Assembly (NCBI GenBank): GCA_963824095.1
Contig: CAWGNS010000008.1
Location: forward strand, 1,922,001 to 1,986,000
Length of the DNA: 64,000 bases
Source of the DNA: JBBDWJ01 sp963824095
Lineage (GTDB): Bacteria; Acidobacteriota; Terriglobia; Bryobacterales; UBA6623
Reading direction: 5' to 3'
Numbering within the stretch: the first letter of the stretch is position 1; the number at the start of each line of letters is the position of its first letter. Positions 18,560 through 29,618 of the stretch are shown here, piece by piece. Under the pieces are notes generated by a model. That model did no database searches. It was not told where the DNA came from and saw only the letters and a list, made by a program, of their open reading frames with translations. A program made the position numbers and the translations under genes.

Positions 18560-18778
18560 AGACAGGCGCTCTCGCCTGTCCCTCGCCGGGAACCGGCGAG
18601 GCTGCTCCGGGGGCGACGCGCCCGAGCTTGTCCAAAGGCTCCGCCGAGGTCGAAGACTGGCCGCGAAGCGGCGAACGGGCAGGCCGAGCCGATCGTCCGG
18701 CGCCGACCAGCCTCACAATCCGTACTGAGAAGTCTCGCCGTTCCACGGCGAGCGACAGGCGGGAGCGCCTGTCTCTAC
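18556..18778. repeat. Composite inverted hairpin element, family A copy 2
   Basis: The left end has stem GACAGGCG/CGCCTGTC with loop CTCT (18561-18580), abutted by CCTCGCCGG/CCGGCGAGG with loop GAA (18581-18601). The right end mirrors it: CTCGCCGT/ACGGCGAG with loop TCC (18734-18752), then GACAGGCG/CGCCTGTC with loop GGAG (18754-18773) followed by TCTAC. Its left edge overlaps the stop of the esterase gene and its right edge reaches the stop of the convergent EamA gene. The inner stems differ from copy 1 in sequence but keep their pairing. Confidence 0.8.
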
Positions 18779-19738
18779 CGCAGGGCTTCCTCCAGCTCCT
18801 CGGCGACCGCCGGCTCGCTTTCCACCGCCGCAGTTCGCGAGCGCCGCCAGGTCACGATCGCGATTCCCACCGTAACCGCGCCCATGCCGGCCAGCACGCG
18901 GCCCGTTATCGTCTCTCCGAAGATGAAGGCACTCAGCAGCACGCCAAACACCGGCACCGAGAAACCAAACACCGACAACGACCCCGGGACTATGCCGCTG
19001 CAACAGCCGGGTCCAGACGACGAAGCAAAGACCCGCGATCGCGACGCCCTGGTAGAGGATCGCCAGCACCGGCACGGCTGTCAACGGCTGTAACGTCATC
19101 GGCTCCAGCCAAAGCGCGGTGCCCAGAAATACCGGCAGCGAAAAAGCCATTTGCCAGACCACGGGCCGCACCGGCTCGATGGTCTGCACCAGGCGCTGCG
19201 TGTAGACCATGCGCGCCGCCAGCAGCACGGCCGAGATGACGATGATCACGTTTCCCAGGATCGGGTGGGGAGCCAGATGCGCGTCCGGACGCCCCAGGGC
19301 CAGATAGCAGATTCCGCTGAAGGCGATCGCCAATCCGAGAATGCGCTGCCGCGACAAGCGGTCCTCGGCCACCCAAAAATGGCTGATGAGGTTGGTGAAG
19401 ATCGGGTGCGAGTTGAGCAGCACGACCGCATAGGCAGGCGAGGTGGAGTTGACGGCCACGTTCAACCCTGCGATCTGCAGCGTAAACAGCACACCCAGGA
19501 TCCCCAGCGGCACGCTTTCGCCCGGTTCCGGCTTCAGAGGGATCCCCTCGGCTCTCGCCCAGAGGACGACAGCCACGAACCCGGTCAGGAAGCGCCAGAA
19601 AGCGCTCCAGACCGGCGGCAAGGTTGCCAGCCCGATCTTGAGCGCAATGACGTTGCCGCCCCACAGCGCGGAGATTACCAGGGCCGTCACCGCGCTGGAC
19701 CAGCCGATGTGCTCGATTTTTCTCGAGACCGATTCCAT
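18775..19738 (-). pseudogene. EamA/DMT-family transporter, frameshifted
   Basis: From the ATG at 19738 the frame encodes eight hydrophobic helices of an EamA exporter (ALWGGNVIALKIGLATLPPV at the start of repeat 1). After LLQRHSPG an extra C in the CCCC run at 18982-18985 shifts the frame. The alternative frame supplies the missing end: SVFGFSVPVFGVLLSAFIFGE (expected after the second-repeat helix) and GRVLAGMGAVTVGIAIV, stopping at 18775. Restored length is about 320 residues, normal for the family. The longer unshifted frame runs into the hairpin repeat and is spurious. Substrate unknown. Confidence 0.85.
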
Positions 19739-19764
19739 AAGAACGTGATGGGTGCGTGCCGGAG

Positions 19765-19845
19765 GGGGACAGTCAACGTGCTCCGCACCCTACGAATCCC
19801 GCAAACCTCTAAGAAATCGAGGTGCGGAACGCAGTGCATGTCCCC
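19765..19845. repeat. Inverted-repeat (REP-like) element of 81 bp
   Basis: The two 25-nt arms (19765-19789 and 19821-19845) share GGGGACA at the outer end and TCCGCACC at the inner end as inverted copies, while the 10 bases between differ. The centre holds a further small stem, CCTC/GAGG (around 19806-19822). It lies between the EamA gene start and the end of the FAD/Fe-S oxidoreductase. It resembles a non-coding mobile REP or MITE, but no transposase is present. Confidence 0.6.
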
Positions 19846-19952
19846 ATGAAGCACACTGCCGGGCCAAACTGTCCGCAGCCTGTCCGAACGAAGCAACACG
19901 ACCGCCCTCGTGACGGGGGGCCCCGAGCCCGCCCGTCAGCCCGTGGCCGTTA

Positions 19953-22913
19953 CTAACGGGGAAGGGCGTCGCGCAAGACCTCGACCACGTGGCGAGGCGT
20001 GCGGCTTGTGAAGTGATCGATCTGTTGCCGGCAGGATACGCCGGTGACGGCGACTTCGGTGTCGGCGCTTGCTTTGTCGACCGCGGGAAACAGGCGTTCG
20101 GCGCCGATCTTCTCGGAAATCTCGTAGTGCTCTTTCTCGAAGCCGAACGACCCAGCCATGCCGCAGCAGCCCGAATTGACTTCGGCAACCTCCAGCCCCG
20201 GCACCAGCCGCAAAGCCTGCAAGCTGGGAGCGCTGCCGATATGCGCCTTTTGGTGACAATGCCCATGGAACAGAACCTTCTTTTTCTGTTCCTGGAACGC
20301 CAAATGCAGTTTGCCTTCGCGGCTCATCTTCACCAAAAACTCGTCCACCATCCAAGAGCCGGCCGCCAGTTTCTCCACCGCCGGCCCTTGCAGCAGATCG
20401 AGATATTCGTCGCGCAGCGTCAGCAAACAGCTCGGCTCGCAGCCCAACACCGGGATCCCTTTTTCGACGTAGGGAGCCAGAGCGGCGACGTTCTGCCGCG
20501 CGACCACCCGGGCGTCCTCGATGAGGCCCTTGGAGATCATCGGCCGGCCGCAGCACTGCTTGTCGACCAAAACCACCTCAAAACCGGCCGCTTCGAGCAG
20601 TTGGGTCGCCGCTTGGCCGGTGCGCGGGTAGTTGTAGTTCATGAAGCAGTCATGGAACAACACCACCTGCTGACGCTGCGACGGGGCGCCCGAACCGTTC
20701 GAACCCTTACCGTTCCTGGCCGTCGCGTTAGGGCCCCGTTTGCGAAACCAGCTTTCGAACGTTTCCGCGGCAAAAGGCGGCATCTCGCGCCGCCGGTCGA
20801 TGCCCACAAAACGCTCCAGCAGCCACTTGAATGGCGCCGCCCGCATGCTGAAGTTCGCCAGCGGGGCAAACCGGCTGCCCCATTTATTCAGATGCGCCAC
20901 GCCCGCGAAAAGCCGCGCGCGCAGCGGCGTGCCGTGCCGCTCGTAGTAGTGCGTCAGAAATTCGTACTTGATCTTGGCGAGATCGACGTTCGAGGGACAC
21001 TCGCGCTTGCAGCCCTTGCACTCCAGGCACAGGTCGAGCACGTCGTACATGCGTTTCGAGGTGAACTCTTCTGCCGGCAGCCTTCCCGACAACGCGGCGC
21101 GCAACGCGTTGGCCCGGCCGCGGGTGGAATGCTCCTCGTCCATGGTGGCGTGATAGGAGGGGCACATCGTGCCGACCTCGCGCTTGCGGCACACGCCGGC
21201 GCCGTTGCACATCTCGATCGCCCGGGCGAAACCGCCCTCGCGCGAAAAATCGAGGTGGGTGTTGACCTCGATCGTTTTGTAGTCGGCCCCCCAGCGCAGG
21301 TTGTCGGTCAACTCGGGCGCATCGACCACCTTGCCCGGGTTCATGATGTTGTCGGGGTCGAAGACGCCCTTGAGCTTCAGGAACGCCTCGTAGATCTCAG
21401 GGCCGAACAGCCGTTTGTTGTAGAGGCTGCGGGCGATGCCGTCGCCGTGCTCGCCGCTCATCGAGCCGCCATACTGCTGCACCAGTTGGAACACTTCCTC
21501 GGAGATGGCCAACATCTTCGAGACGCCCTCGGCGGTCTTCATGTCGATCATCGGCCGCACGTGCAAGCAGCCCACCGAAGCGTGGCCGTAGTAGCCGCCG
21601 CGCGATTGGTGGCGCTCGAGAATTTCGCGAAAGCCTCGCAGGAACGCCGGCATCTTCTCGATCGGCACCGCCGGGTCTTCGACGAAGGCCACCGGCTTGC
21701 TGTCGCCGACGACGCTCATCATCAGCCCCAAGGACTCCTTGCGCACTCCCCAGATGTCTTTCTGGCGTGCCTGATCCATCACGACCGTATAGCCGAAACC
21801 CATGCGGTTGCGCGTCAGCCGCTGCTGCAGCGCCTCCAGCTTCGACTGCACCTCGGCGTCGCTTTCTCCGTAGTATTCGACCACCATCAGCGCTTCGGCC
21901 GACGGATCGACGAACCGCAGCTTGGCGGCGATGTCGGGCTTGCCGCGCGCCGCGTTGAGGATGAATTCGTCGATCAGCTCGGCCGCCGCCGGCGAGGTGG
22001 CAACGATTTCCTGAGCCGAGTCGACCGCGTCAAACAACGAATGAAAATGGACCAGCAGCAGCCCCTTATGAGTGGGCAGCGGCACGATGCGAATCTTCGC
22101 CTCGGTGATCACCGCCAGCGTGCCCTCGCTGCCGGTGAGCACCTTGGCCATGTTGAGCGGCCCCGGCCGGCTGGAATAGCCTGCGCCGAACGCGTCGCCG
22201 TTGCGCACCAGCTCGTCGAGGTTGTATCCGCTGACCCGGCGGATGAGCTTCGGGAACCGCTCCAGAATGGAGTCGCGATAGCCTTCGCCCAGTTGCAGCA
22301 ACTCGCGGTAGATGCGCCCTTCGAGGCCATCGCGGCGCTGCAGCCCTTCGATGGCGCCGTTCTCCTCGGCCCGGAAAACGACCGGCGAGCCGTCGGCGAG
22401 CATCGCCTTGAGCTCGATCACGTGGTCGATCGTCTTGCCGTGCAGGATTGAGTGCGACCCGGCCGAGTTGTTGCCGATCATCCCGCCGATGGTGGCGCGG
22501 CTGCTGCTCGACGTGTTGGGCCCGAACTGGTACCCCAGCGGATTGAGGTGGCGGGCCAGTTGATCCTGCACCACGCCCGGCTGCACGCGAACCCAGCCCT
22601 CCTCGATGTTGCACTCGAGGATGCGATTCATGTATTTGGCGAGATCGATCTGGACGGCGTGCCCTACCGTCTGCCCCGAAAGGCTGCTGGCGCCGCCGCG
22701 CGGCAGCAGCGGGACTTTCAGGCGCGCCGCGACGCTGCCCAGCGCCAGGACGTCGTCGGCATGCTTGGGGATGACGACGCCGATCGGCTCGATCTGCCAC
22801 AGGCTGGCGTCGGTGCTATAGAGCACCTTCGAGTAGGTGTCGAAACGGACCTCTCCCTCGACCTGCTTGCGAATCTGGTCGGCCAGGTCGGCCGGATACG
22901 TCTTCAGTAGCAT
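19953..22913 (-). CDS. FAD-binding / Fe-S oxidoreductase fusion (GlcD-GlcF type)
   Basis: 986 residues combining two normally separate subunits. The N-terminal half is a FAD-linked oxidase of the PCMH fold (PLLPRGGASSLSGQTVG near 70; FAD-oxidase C-terminal domain about 260-520). The C-terminal half has a ferredoxin-type cluster motif (CLECKGCKRECP, about 628-640) and two CCG heterodisulfide-reductase-type motifs (KQCCGRP near 784 and SGCCGMAG near 913). Such fusions oxidise 2-hydroxyacids such as D-lactate, glycolate or 2-hydroxyglutarate and pass electrons to the membrane quinone pool. The substrate cannot be read from the sequence. A second four-cysteine motif (CNGAGVCRKREVGTMCPSY) precedes the ferredoxin motif. 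Confidence 0.9.
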   Translation of the reverse strand: MLLKTYPADLADQIRKQVEGEVRFDTYSKVLYSTDASLWQIEPIGVVIPKHADDVLALGSVAARLKVPLLPRGGASSLSGQTVGHAVQIDLAKYMNRILECNIEEGWVRVQPGVVQDQLARHLNPLGYQFGPNTSSSSRATIGGMIGNNSAGSHSILHGKTIDHVIELKAMLADGSPVVFRAEENGAIEGLQRRDGLEGRIYRELLQLGEGYRDSILERFPKLIRRVSGYNLDELVRNGDAFGAGYSSRPGPLNMAKVLTGSEGTLAVITEAKIRIVPLPTHKGLLLVHFHSLFDAVDSAQEIVATSPAAAELIDEFILNAARGKPDIAAKLRFVDPSAEALMVVEYYGESDAEVQSKLEALQQRLTRNRMGFGYTVVMDQARQKDIWGVRKESLGLMMSVVGDSKPVAFVEDPAVPIEKMPAFLRGFREILERHQSRGGYYGHASVGCLHVRPMIDMKTAEGVSKMLAISEEVFQLVQQYGGSMSGEHGDGIARSLYNKRLFGPEIYEAFLKLKGVFDPDNIMNPGKVVDAPELTDNLRWGADYKTIEVNTHLDFSREGGFARAIEMCNGAGVCRKREVGTMCPSYHATMDEEHSTRGRANALRAALSGRLPAEEFTSKRMYDVLDLCLECKGCKRECPSNVDLAKIKYEFLTHYYERHGTPLRARLFAGVAHLNKWGSRFAPLANFSMRAAPFKWLLERFVGIDRRREMPPFAAETFESWFRKRGPNATARNGKGSNGSGAPSQRQQVVLFHDCFMNYNYPRTGQAATQLLEAAGFEVVLVDKQCCGRPMISKGLIEDARVVARQNVAALAPYVEKGIPVLGCEPSCLLTLRDEYLDLLQGPAVEKLAAGSWMVDEFLVKMSREGKLHLAFQEQKKKVLFHGHCHQKAHIGSAPSLQALRLVPGLEVAEVNSGCCGMAGSFGFEKEHYEISEKIGAERLFPAVDKASADTEVAVTGVSCRQQIDHFTSRTPRHVVEVLRDALPR

Positions 22914-23085
22914 CGAGAAAGTCCCGTAGCGGGCCGGGTTGGCGCCCGCGGTTCACCGTCGGTTTCGAGGGGAATCGGCCGTTGTGGAGGACGCCGCTTT
23001 GCCGCTCGCCGCCCCGGATGGGGAACCCTCACCAGCCCTCACACTCGGAATCAGTTGTGCCCGATGGGCGGCGGATTCCGCCCAG

Positions 23086-24297
23086 TCAGGCGGCGGCGAT
23101 CAGGCGGCTGATCCTTTCCAAGCCAATATCTATATTCTCGTCGCTGACGTTCGAAAAGGAAAGCCGCAGCGTGTGCGAGCCGCTGCCGTCGACGAAAAAG
23201 GGCTGCCCTGGAATGAACGCAACTCTTTCTTTATCAACAGCTTGACGCAGCAATGGCAGGGTATCGACCGCAGCCAGCAGCTCGACCCAGAGAAACAGCC
23301 CGCCGCCGGGCCGGCTCCAGCGCCCCAGGGCCGAAAAATAGCGCTCCAGAGCCTGCAGCATCCGCCCGCATTTGCCCTCGTAGAAGGCCCGCACGCGACC
23401 CAGGTGCGCGGGCAGAAGGTCCCGTCTTAGGAATTCCAGAATCAACCTCTGACTCAGCGTGCAACTACACAAGTCGCAGGCCTCCTTGGCCAGCTCGATG
23501 CGGCGGACGATCTCGCTTGGGCCGGTAATCCAGGCCATGCGCAGCCCGGGCGCCAGGATTTTCGAGAACGTTGACATGTAGAGCACACGCCCGTCGGCGT
23601 CCAGGGCCTTCACCGGCTGGAGGTCCGCGGGGTTGACGTTCGAAAAGTAAACCTCCCCGTAGGCGTCGTCTTCGAGAATCAGCAGGTTCTCGCGGCGGGC
23701 GACATCGAGCAGCCCGCGGCGCTTCTCCAGAGACCAGGTGTGGCCAGAGGGGTTCTGAAAATTGGGGATCAAGTAGATCAGCTTGGCCCTCCCTCCGGCG
23801 ACGCGTACCTCGTGGATCCGGCGCTCGAGATCGTCGAGATCCATACCGGTTTCCGTCTTGTTCACTCCCACCAGGCGGGCGCGGAAGTTCTCGAAGGCGG
23901 CGCTGGCGCCAATGAAGTTCGGCAACTCGACGAAAACCGCGTCGCCGGGGTCGAGCAGCACCCGCCCGACCAAGTCGAGCCCCTGCTGCGAGCCGCTGAC
24001 CAGGATCGTCTCTTCGGTGGTGGCTTCTATTCCCTTCACCTTACGGATGTGCGCTCGCACGGCCTCGACTAGCGCGGCGTTACCGCGGGTGACGCTGTAT
24101 TGGAAAATTCGGCCTTGCTCAGAGCCCACCAGGCTATTGTAGATCTCGGTAAGTTGCTCGTGGGGAAAGGTTTCCGCGTTGGGCGAACCGGCGGCAAAAG
24201 AGATCACGTCGGGCTGATTCACCAGCCCCGTCAACTGCCGGATCAGCGACGAGCGCATCACGCCGGCGTCGGCCGAAAGGAAGTCTTCAAACGCCAT
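23086..24297 (-). CDS. PLP-dependent aminotransferase, 2-aminoadipate/MocR-like class
   Basis: 403 residues, fold type I class I/II. The PLP lysine is Lys246 in STFSKILAPGLRMAW; NPSGHTWS carries the substrate-binding Asn, and the D-x-Y pair lies at DDAYGEVYF. The N-terminus (ISFAAGSPNAETFP) and the final RLSFSNVSDENI match the LysN / 2-aminoadipate transaminase group, which acts on several aromatic, branched or dicarboxylic amino acids. There is no GntR DNA-binding domain, so it is an enzyme and not a MocR regulator. TATAAT lies 9 nt before the ATG and no Shine-Dalgarno site is visible. It is divergent from tig. Confidence 0.92.
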   Translation of the reverse strand: MAFEDFLSADAGVMRSSLIRQLTGLVNQPDVISFAAGSPNAETFPHEQLTEIYNSLVGSEQGRIFQYSVTRGNAALVEAVRAHIRKVKGIEATTEETILVSGSQQGLDLVGRVLLDPGDAVFVELPNFIGASAAFENFRARLVGVNKTETGMDLDDLERRIHEVRVAGGRAKLIYLIPNFQNPSGHTWSLEKRRGLLDVARRENLLILEDDAYGEVYFSNVNPADLQPVKALDADGRVLYMSTFSKILAPGLRMAWITGPSEIVRRIELAKEACDLCSCTLSQRLILEFLRRDLLPAHLGRVRAFYEGKCGRMLQALERYFSALGRWSRPGGGLFLWVELLAAVDTLPLLRQAVDKERVAFIPGQPFFVDGSGSHTLRLSFSNVSDENIDIGLERISRLIAAA

Positions 24298-24306
24298 GGT
24301 AGGGGG

Positions 24307-24312
24307 ATTATA
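24307..24312 (-). promoter_or_regulatory. TATAAT -10 box 9 nt before the aminotransferase ATG
   Basis: A perfect minus-strand TATAAT ends 9 nt before the ATG at 24297. The predicted transcript would have only about 3 nt ahead of the start codon. No Shine-Dalgarno sequence fits in this space, and the -35 region is poor. Confidence 0.5.
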
Positions 24313-24523
24313 GCGGTCCGCCCGAACCGAAACAGGCGAACCTCACTTCGGCGGGACCAACAGACCGCAAGACACGGTGACCCCGCGCACTGCCGGCCTC
24401 GCTCTCGGCGAGAGACCCGCTGCATCTTACGGCGGTATTTAGGGAATCCTACCGACCCCAAACCGCCGAATGGCCAAACTGTCTGCGCTAAGATAAGAAT
24501 TCAGGCTCTGGTGAGGTCGACAT

Positions 24524-25852
24524 TTGGCTACTCAAGATATCTGCAGGCGTGAGCTGGAAATTACCATCCCCTGGACCGAGGTAGAAAAGGAAGCGGGCAA
24601 GGTGGTCAATTCCTTGCGCCGTCAGGCGCGCGTGCCCGGTTTTCGCCCCGGGAAGGCCCCCGACACGGTGATCCGCACCCGCTACCACGACGAGATCCGC
24701 AAGGAGGTCGTCGAGCAGCTCGTGCCGAAATACTTCTGGGACGAGGCCAAGCAGCAGGACCTGTCTCCCGTCGGCGCGCCCAACGTACACGACGTCCATT
24801 TCCACGAGGGCGAGTCGCTGCACTTCAAGGCCGAGTTCGAGGTGCTACCCAACATCGAGCTGGCCGACTATCACCGCCTCGAAGTGCCCTTCACCGAGCC
24901 CGAGGTCCAGGACGAGGAAGTCGACAAGGAAATCGAGCAGATTCGCGAGCAGCACGCCAGCTTTCGCAACGCCGATCCGCGGCCGCTGGCCGACGGCGAT
25001 GTCGCGGTGGTGTCGCTCAAAAGCGGCGAAGTCGAGGGCGCACCTACCATCGACCAGGACGAGACCACGCTCACCATCGGCGAAGCCGGCACGCTGACCG
25101 AGTTCAACGAAAACCTGCGCGGCAAGAGCCCCGGAGATGAGCTCGACTTCGACGTAACCTATCCCGACGACTTCGGCAACGAAAAGCTGGCGGGCAAGAC
25201 GATTCCGTTCCACGCTGTGGTCAAAGGCATTCGCGAAAAGGAACTGCCCGAGCTCAACGACGATTTCGCGGCGGATGTCGGCGATTTCCGGACGCTCGAC
25301 GAGTTGCGCACGCGAGTCCGCGAAGTGCTCGCGCACAACCGCCGTCATGCGGCCGTGGAAGCCGCCAAGGATAAGCTGGTCGAGCAGCTTGTGGCCAAGC
25401 ACGAGTTTCCCGTACCCGAGTCGCTGGTTGAGCGCCAGATCCAAACGCGAATCGAGCGAACCCTGCGCTCGTTGCAGCGCCAGGGCGTGGACCTGTCGAA
25501 ACTCAATCTCGACCCGGCCAAGCTGCACGCCGCCGAACGCGACCGCGCCGTGCGCGACGTGAAGGCGGGGCTGTTGCTGGAACGCATCGCCGGGGCCGAG
25601 AACATCCAGGCGACTCAGGAAGAGATCGACGCCGAAGTCCAGCGCTACGCCAAGCAATCCGAGCAATCGGTGTCGAAGGCGCGGCAGAAACTGGCCGAAA
25701 ACGGCGATCTGGACCGCCTGCAGTCCAGTATCCGCAACGAGAAGGCCCTGAGCTTCCTGTTCGACGAAGCCGTCAAGGTGGATCAACCCGTCGAGGATCA
25801 ACCTGCCGAGCCAGAGGCCGATGCTGAGGCCGAGGAAGTAAAGTCAGAGTAG
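24524..25852 (+). CDS. tig: Trigger factor, ribosome-associated chaperone and peptidyl-prolyl isomerase
   Basis: 442 residues. The ribosome-binding tail carries the family signature VPGFRPGKAP (the GFRxGKxP loop). An FKBP-like PPIase domain occupies about 150-240 (GDVAVVSLKSGEVEG ... FDVTYPDDF ... KLAGKTIPFHAVVKGI), followed by the helical chaperone arms. It binds nascent chains at the exit tunnel. The start is TTG at 24524, with GAGGT about 8 nt upstream; the first ATG-like codons are too far inside. The last 20 residues are an acidic tail (EDQPAEPEADAEAEE). clpP follows after 156 nt. Confidence 0.96.
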   Translation: MATQDICRRELEITIPWTEVEKEAGKVVNSLRRQARVPGFRPGKAPDTVIRTRYHDEIRKEVVEQLVPKYFWDEAKQQDLSPVGAPNVHDVHFHEGESLHFKAEFEVLPNIELADYHRLEVPFTEPEVQDEEVDKEIEQIREQHASFRNADPRPLADGDVAVVSLKSGEVEGAPTIDQDETTLTIGEAGTLTEFNENLRGKSPGDELDFDVTYPDDFGNEKLAGKTIPFHAVVKGIREKELPELNDDFAADVGDFRTLDELRTRVREVLAHNRRHAAVEAAKDKLVEQLVAKHEFPVPESLVERQIQTRIERTLRSLQRQGVDLSKLNLDPAKLHAAERDRAVRDVKAGLLLERIAGAENIQATQEEIDAEVQRYAKQSEQSVSKARQKLAENGDLDRLQSSIRNEKALSFLFDEAVKVDQPVEDQPAEPEADAEAEEVKSE

Positions 25853-26008
25853 CGTGCCGGATGGGGATAGCCGTCCGCTGCGGAATAGGCGGGCGGATCG
25901 GCAGAGACTGAGGATGGGTGAGCGCCCCCGGCCGGCCACGCCGGCATCGATCCCTAGATTGCCGTCCCGATTGCCGGCTCAGGCCGGCACAAGAGAGAGG
26001 AACCTTGC

Positions 26009-26641
26009 ATGTTCGAAACAAATGTGCCCCACGCCGGGTTGGTCCCGATGGTGGTCGAGCAGACCAGCCGCGGCGAGCGGGCCTTTGATATCTACTCGCG
26101 GCTGCTCAAAGACAACATCATCTTCGTGGGCTACCCGATCGACGACAACGTCGCCAACCTGATCACGGCGCAGTTGTTGTTTCTGGCAGCCGAGAACCCC
26201 GAGCGCGATATCTGGCTCTACATCAATTCTCCGGGCGGCTCAATCACCGCCGGCATGGCGATCTACGACACGATGCAGTATGTCAGCCCCGATATCACGA
26301 CCGTGTGCATCGGGCAAGCCGCATCGATGGCCGCCGTGCTGGTTGCCTGCGGCGCCAAGGGCAAGCGTTTCGCGTTGCCCAATTCGCGCTTTCTGCTGCA
26401 CCAACCTTCGCTTTCGGGACTGGCCGGACAGGCGACCGACATCGACATTCATGCTCGCGAGATCCTGCGCATGCGCGAGAATCTCAACAAGATTCTTTCC
26501 GACCACACCGGGCAGACCTTGACCTCGATCCAGAAGGATGTCGAGCGCGACTTCATCCTCGACGCCAACCAGGCCAAGGCCTACGGTCTGATCGACGAGA
26601 TCATCTTCCGCAAGGACATCGAAGCCAACTCGAAACCCTGA
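26009..26641 (+). CDS. clpP: ATP-dependent Clp protease proteolytic subunit
   Basis: 210 residues. The catalytic triad is visible: Ser106 in GQAASMAAV, His131 in LLHQPS, and Asp181 in VERDFIL. ClpP forms a double seven-membered ring and degrades proteins fed by ClpX or ClpA. GAGAGGAA lies 7 nt before the ATG. The N-terminus has about 10 residues more than the processed E. coli form and is probably trimmed. The tig-clpP order is widespread, but the usual next gene, clpX, is missing here; a hairpin repeat and then the sdh operon follow. Confidence 0.97.
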   Translation: MFETNVPHAGLVPMVVEQTSRGERAFDIYSRLLKDNIIFVGYPIDDNVANLITAQLLFLAAENPERDIWLYINSPGGSITAGMAIYDTMQYVSPDITTVCIGQAASMAAVLVACGAKGKRFALPNSRFLLHQPSLSGLAGQATDIDIHAREILRMRENLNKILSDHTGQTLTSIQKDVERDFILDANQAKAYGLIDEIIFRKDIEANSKP

Positions 26642-26662
26642 CCTGGGGTTCCCGCGGCAGCC

Positions 26663-26722
26663 GGCGGGGTTGGCTTGGAAGCAGGGAGCGGGGCTCACGC
26701 CCGCGCTCCGGCCAGCCCCGCC
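26663..26722. repeat. Two-level hairpin downstream of clpP (family C related)
   Basis: The outer stem pairs 26663-26674 with 26711-26722 over 12 bp, including one G-U pair. The inner stem pairs GGAGCG+GGGC with GCCC+CGCTCC (26685-26709, one bulged G) around a TCAC loop, which reads GTGA on the other strand. It begins 21 nt after the clpP stop and could act as a transcription barrier, although no T-run follows. Its core matches the repeats at 32847-32957. Confidence 0.6.
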
Positions 26723-26857
26723 GCCCGCGGCGTCGCGAACCGCGGCCGCCCCATTCACACCCACTGAGCACGGTCCAGATCGCGGCAACTGTCGACTCCC
26801 GCCACCCGCCGCCCAGCAAACTTCTCGCACCCGCTGCTGATCGCGCACCCCGCGCAA

Positions 26858-26866
26858 TGCTAGAAT
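26858..26866 (+). promoter_or_regulatory. Extended -10 promoter for sdhC
   Basis: TGCTAGAAT matches the extended -10 form (TGn followed by TAnAAT). It lies about 130 nt before the sdhC start in a 356-nt gap that otherwise holds only the hairpin after clpP. The -35 region is weak, as is common for extended -10 promoters. Confidence 0.45.
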
Positions 26867-26997
26867 AAGAAAGCGCTTCGTACTAGTGCGGACATCCGCT
26901 GGACTCTGCAACCAACTGATTCGGAGCAACTTACTCGGACTCTAGAGGCTGTGGCGAGCTTCACCGCCACGCGCGGCCCACGCAGGTTTCCCTCGAC

Positions 26998-27693
26998 ATG
27001 AGCGACTACTGGAGAGGTCTTTCATCGACCGTCGGCACGAAGTTTCTCGTCGCCGTGACGGGCGGCATTCTGGTGACTTTCGTCATCGGCCACTTGCTCG
27101 GTAATCTGCAGATCTACCTCGGGCCAGAGGCCATCAACAGCTACGCCGTGTTCCTGAAATCGAAACCCGGCTTGCTGTGGACCGCGCGGCTGGGGCTGTT
27201 CACCGCGCTGGTGATCCACATCTGGGGCATTACGCGGCTCTCGCTCCGCAACCAGGAAGCGCGCCCGGATGCCTACGCCTTGAAAAAACCGGTGGCGTCC
27301 ACCTTGTCATCGAGGACGATGGTGCTCAGCGGCGTGCTGCTGTTGGCCTTCATCATTTACCACCTGCTGCACTTCACGATCGGCGCCGTCAACCCCAAGC
27401 AGTTTCATCTGATCGACGAGTTGGGCCGTCACGACGTCTACTCGATGACCATTCTCGGCTTCCAGCAGCCGCTGGTGGCGCTCTCCTATATCTTCGCGAT
27501 GGCGATGCTGGGGCTGCATCTGGCGCACGGTATCGCCAGCATTTTTCACACCATGGGATGGAGCCGCCCGAAGACGGCGCCGATGATCGATTTGACGGGA
27601 CGGATCATTGCCCTGTTGCTGGTGATCGGCAACATCTCGATTCCCATCTCCGCCCTGCTGGGCTGGATCCAACCGACACAGGGGGCGTTGTAG
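26998..27693 (+). CDS. sdhC: Succinate dehydrogenase cytochrome b558 subunit
   Basis: 231 residues with five to six membrane helices, the single-subunit b558 anchor found in B. subtilis-type complex II. Candidate haem-ligand histidines sit in FVIGHLLGN, LVIHIWG, IIYHLLHF and LGLHLAHG. The protein anchors SdhA/SdhB and passes electrons from succinate to menaquinone or ubiquinone. It is the first gene of sdhC-sdhA-sdhB. Its stop is 2 nt before the sdhA ATG, so translation is probably coupled. No separate sdhD is present, as expected for this type. Confidence 0.94.
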   Translation: MSDYWRGLSSTVGTKFLVAVTGGILVTFVIGHLLGNLQIYLGPEAINSYAVFLKSKPGLLWTARLGLFTALVIHIWGITRLSLRNQEARPDAYALKKPVASTLSSRTMVLSGVLLLAFIIYHLLHFTIGAVNPKQFHLIDELGRHDVYSMTILGFQQPLVALSYIFAMAMLGLHLAHGIASIFHTMGWSRPKTAPMIDLTGRIIALLLVIGNISIPISALLGWIQPTQGAL

Positions 27694-27695
27694 AG

Positions 27696-29609
<1,914 letters not shown>

Positions 29610-29618
29610 CTAGCCGGC

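Noticed and set aside
18713..18774. Extended C-terminus of the EamA transporter in the unshifted frame
   Set aside because: It runs through the family A hairpin repeat; the true last helices lie in the neighbouring frame ending at 18775.
27177..27695. 173-residue N-terminal extension of SdhA
   Set aside because: It is an out-of-phase reading of sdhC; family length and the ATG at 27696 fix the start.
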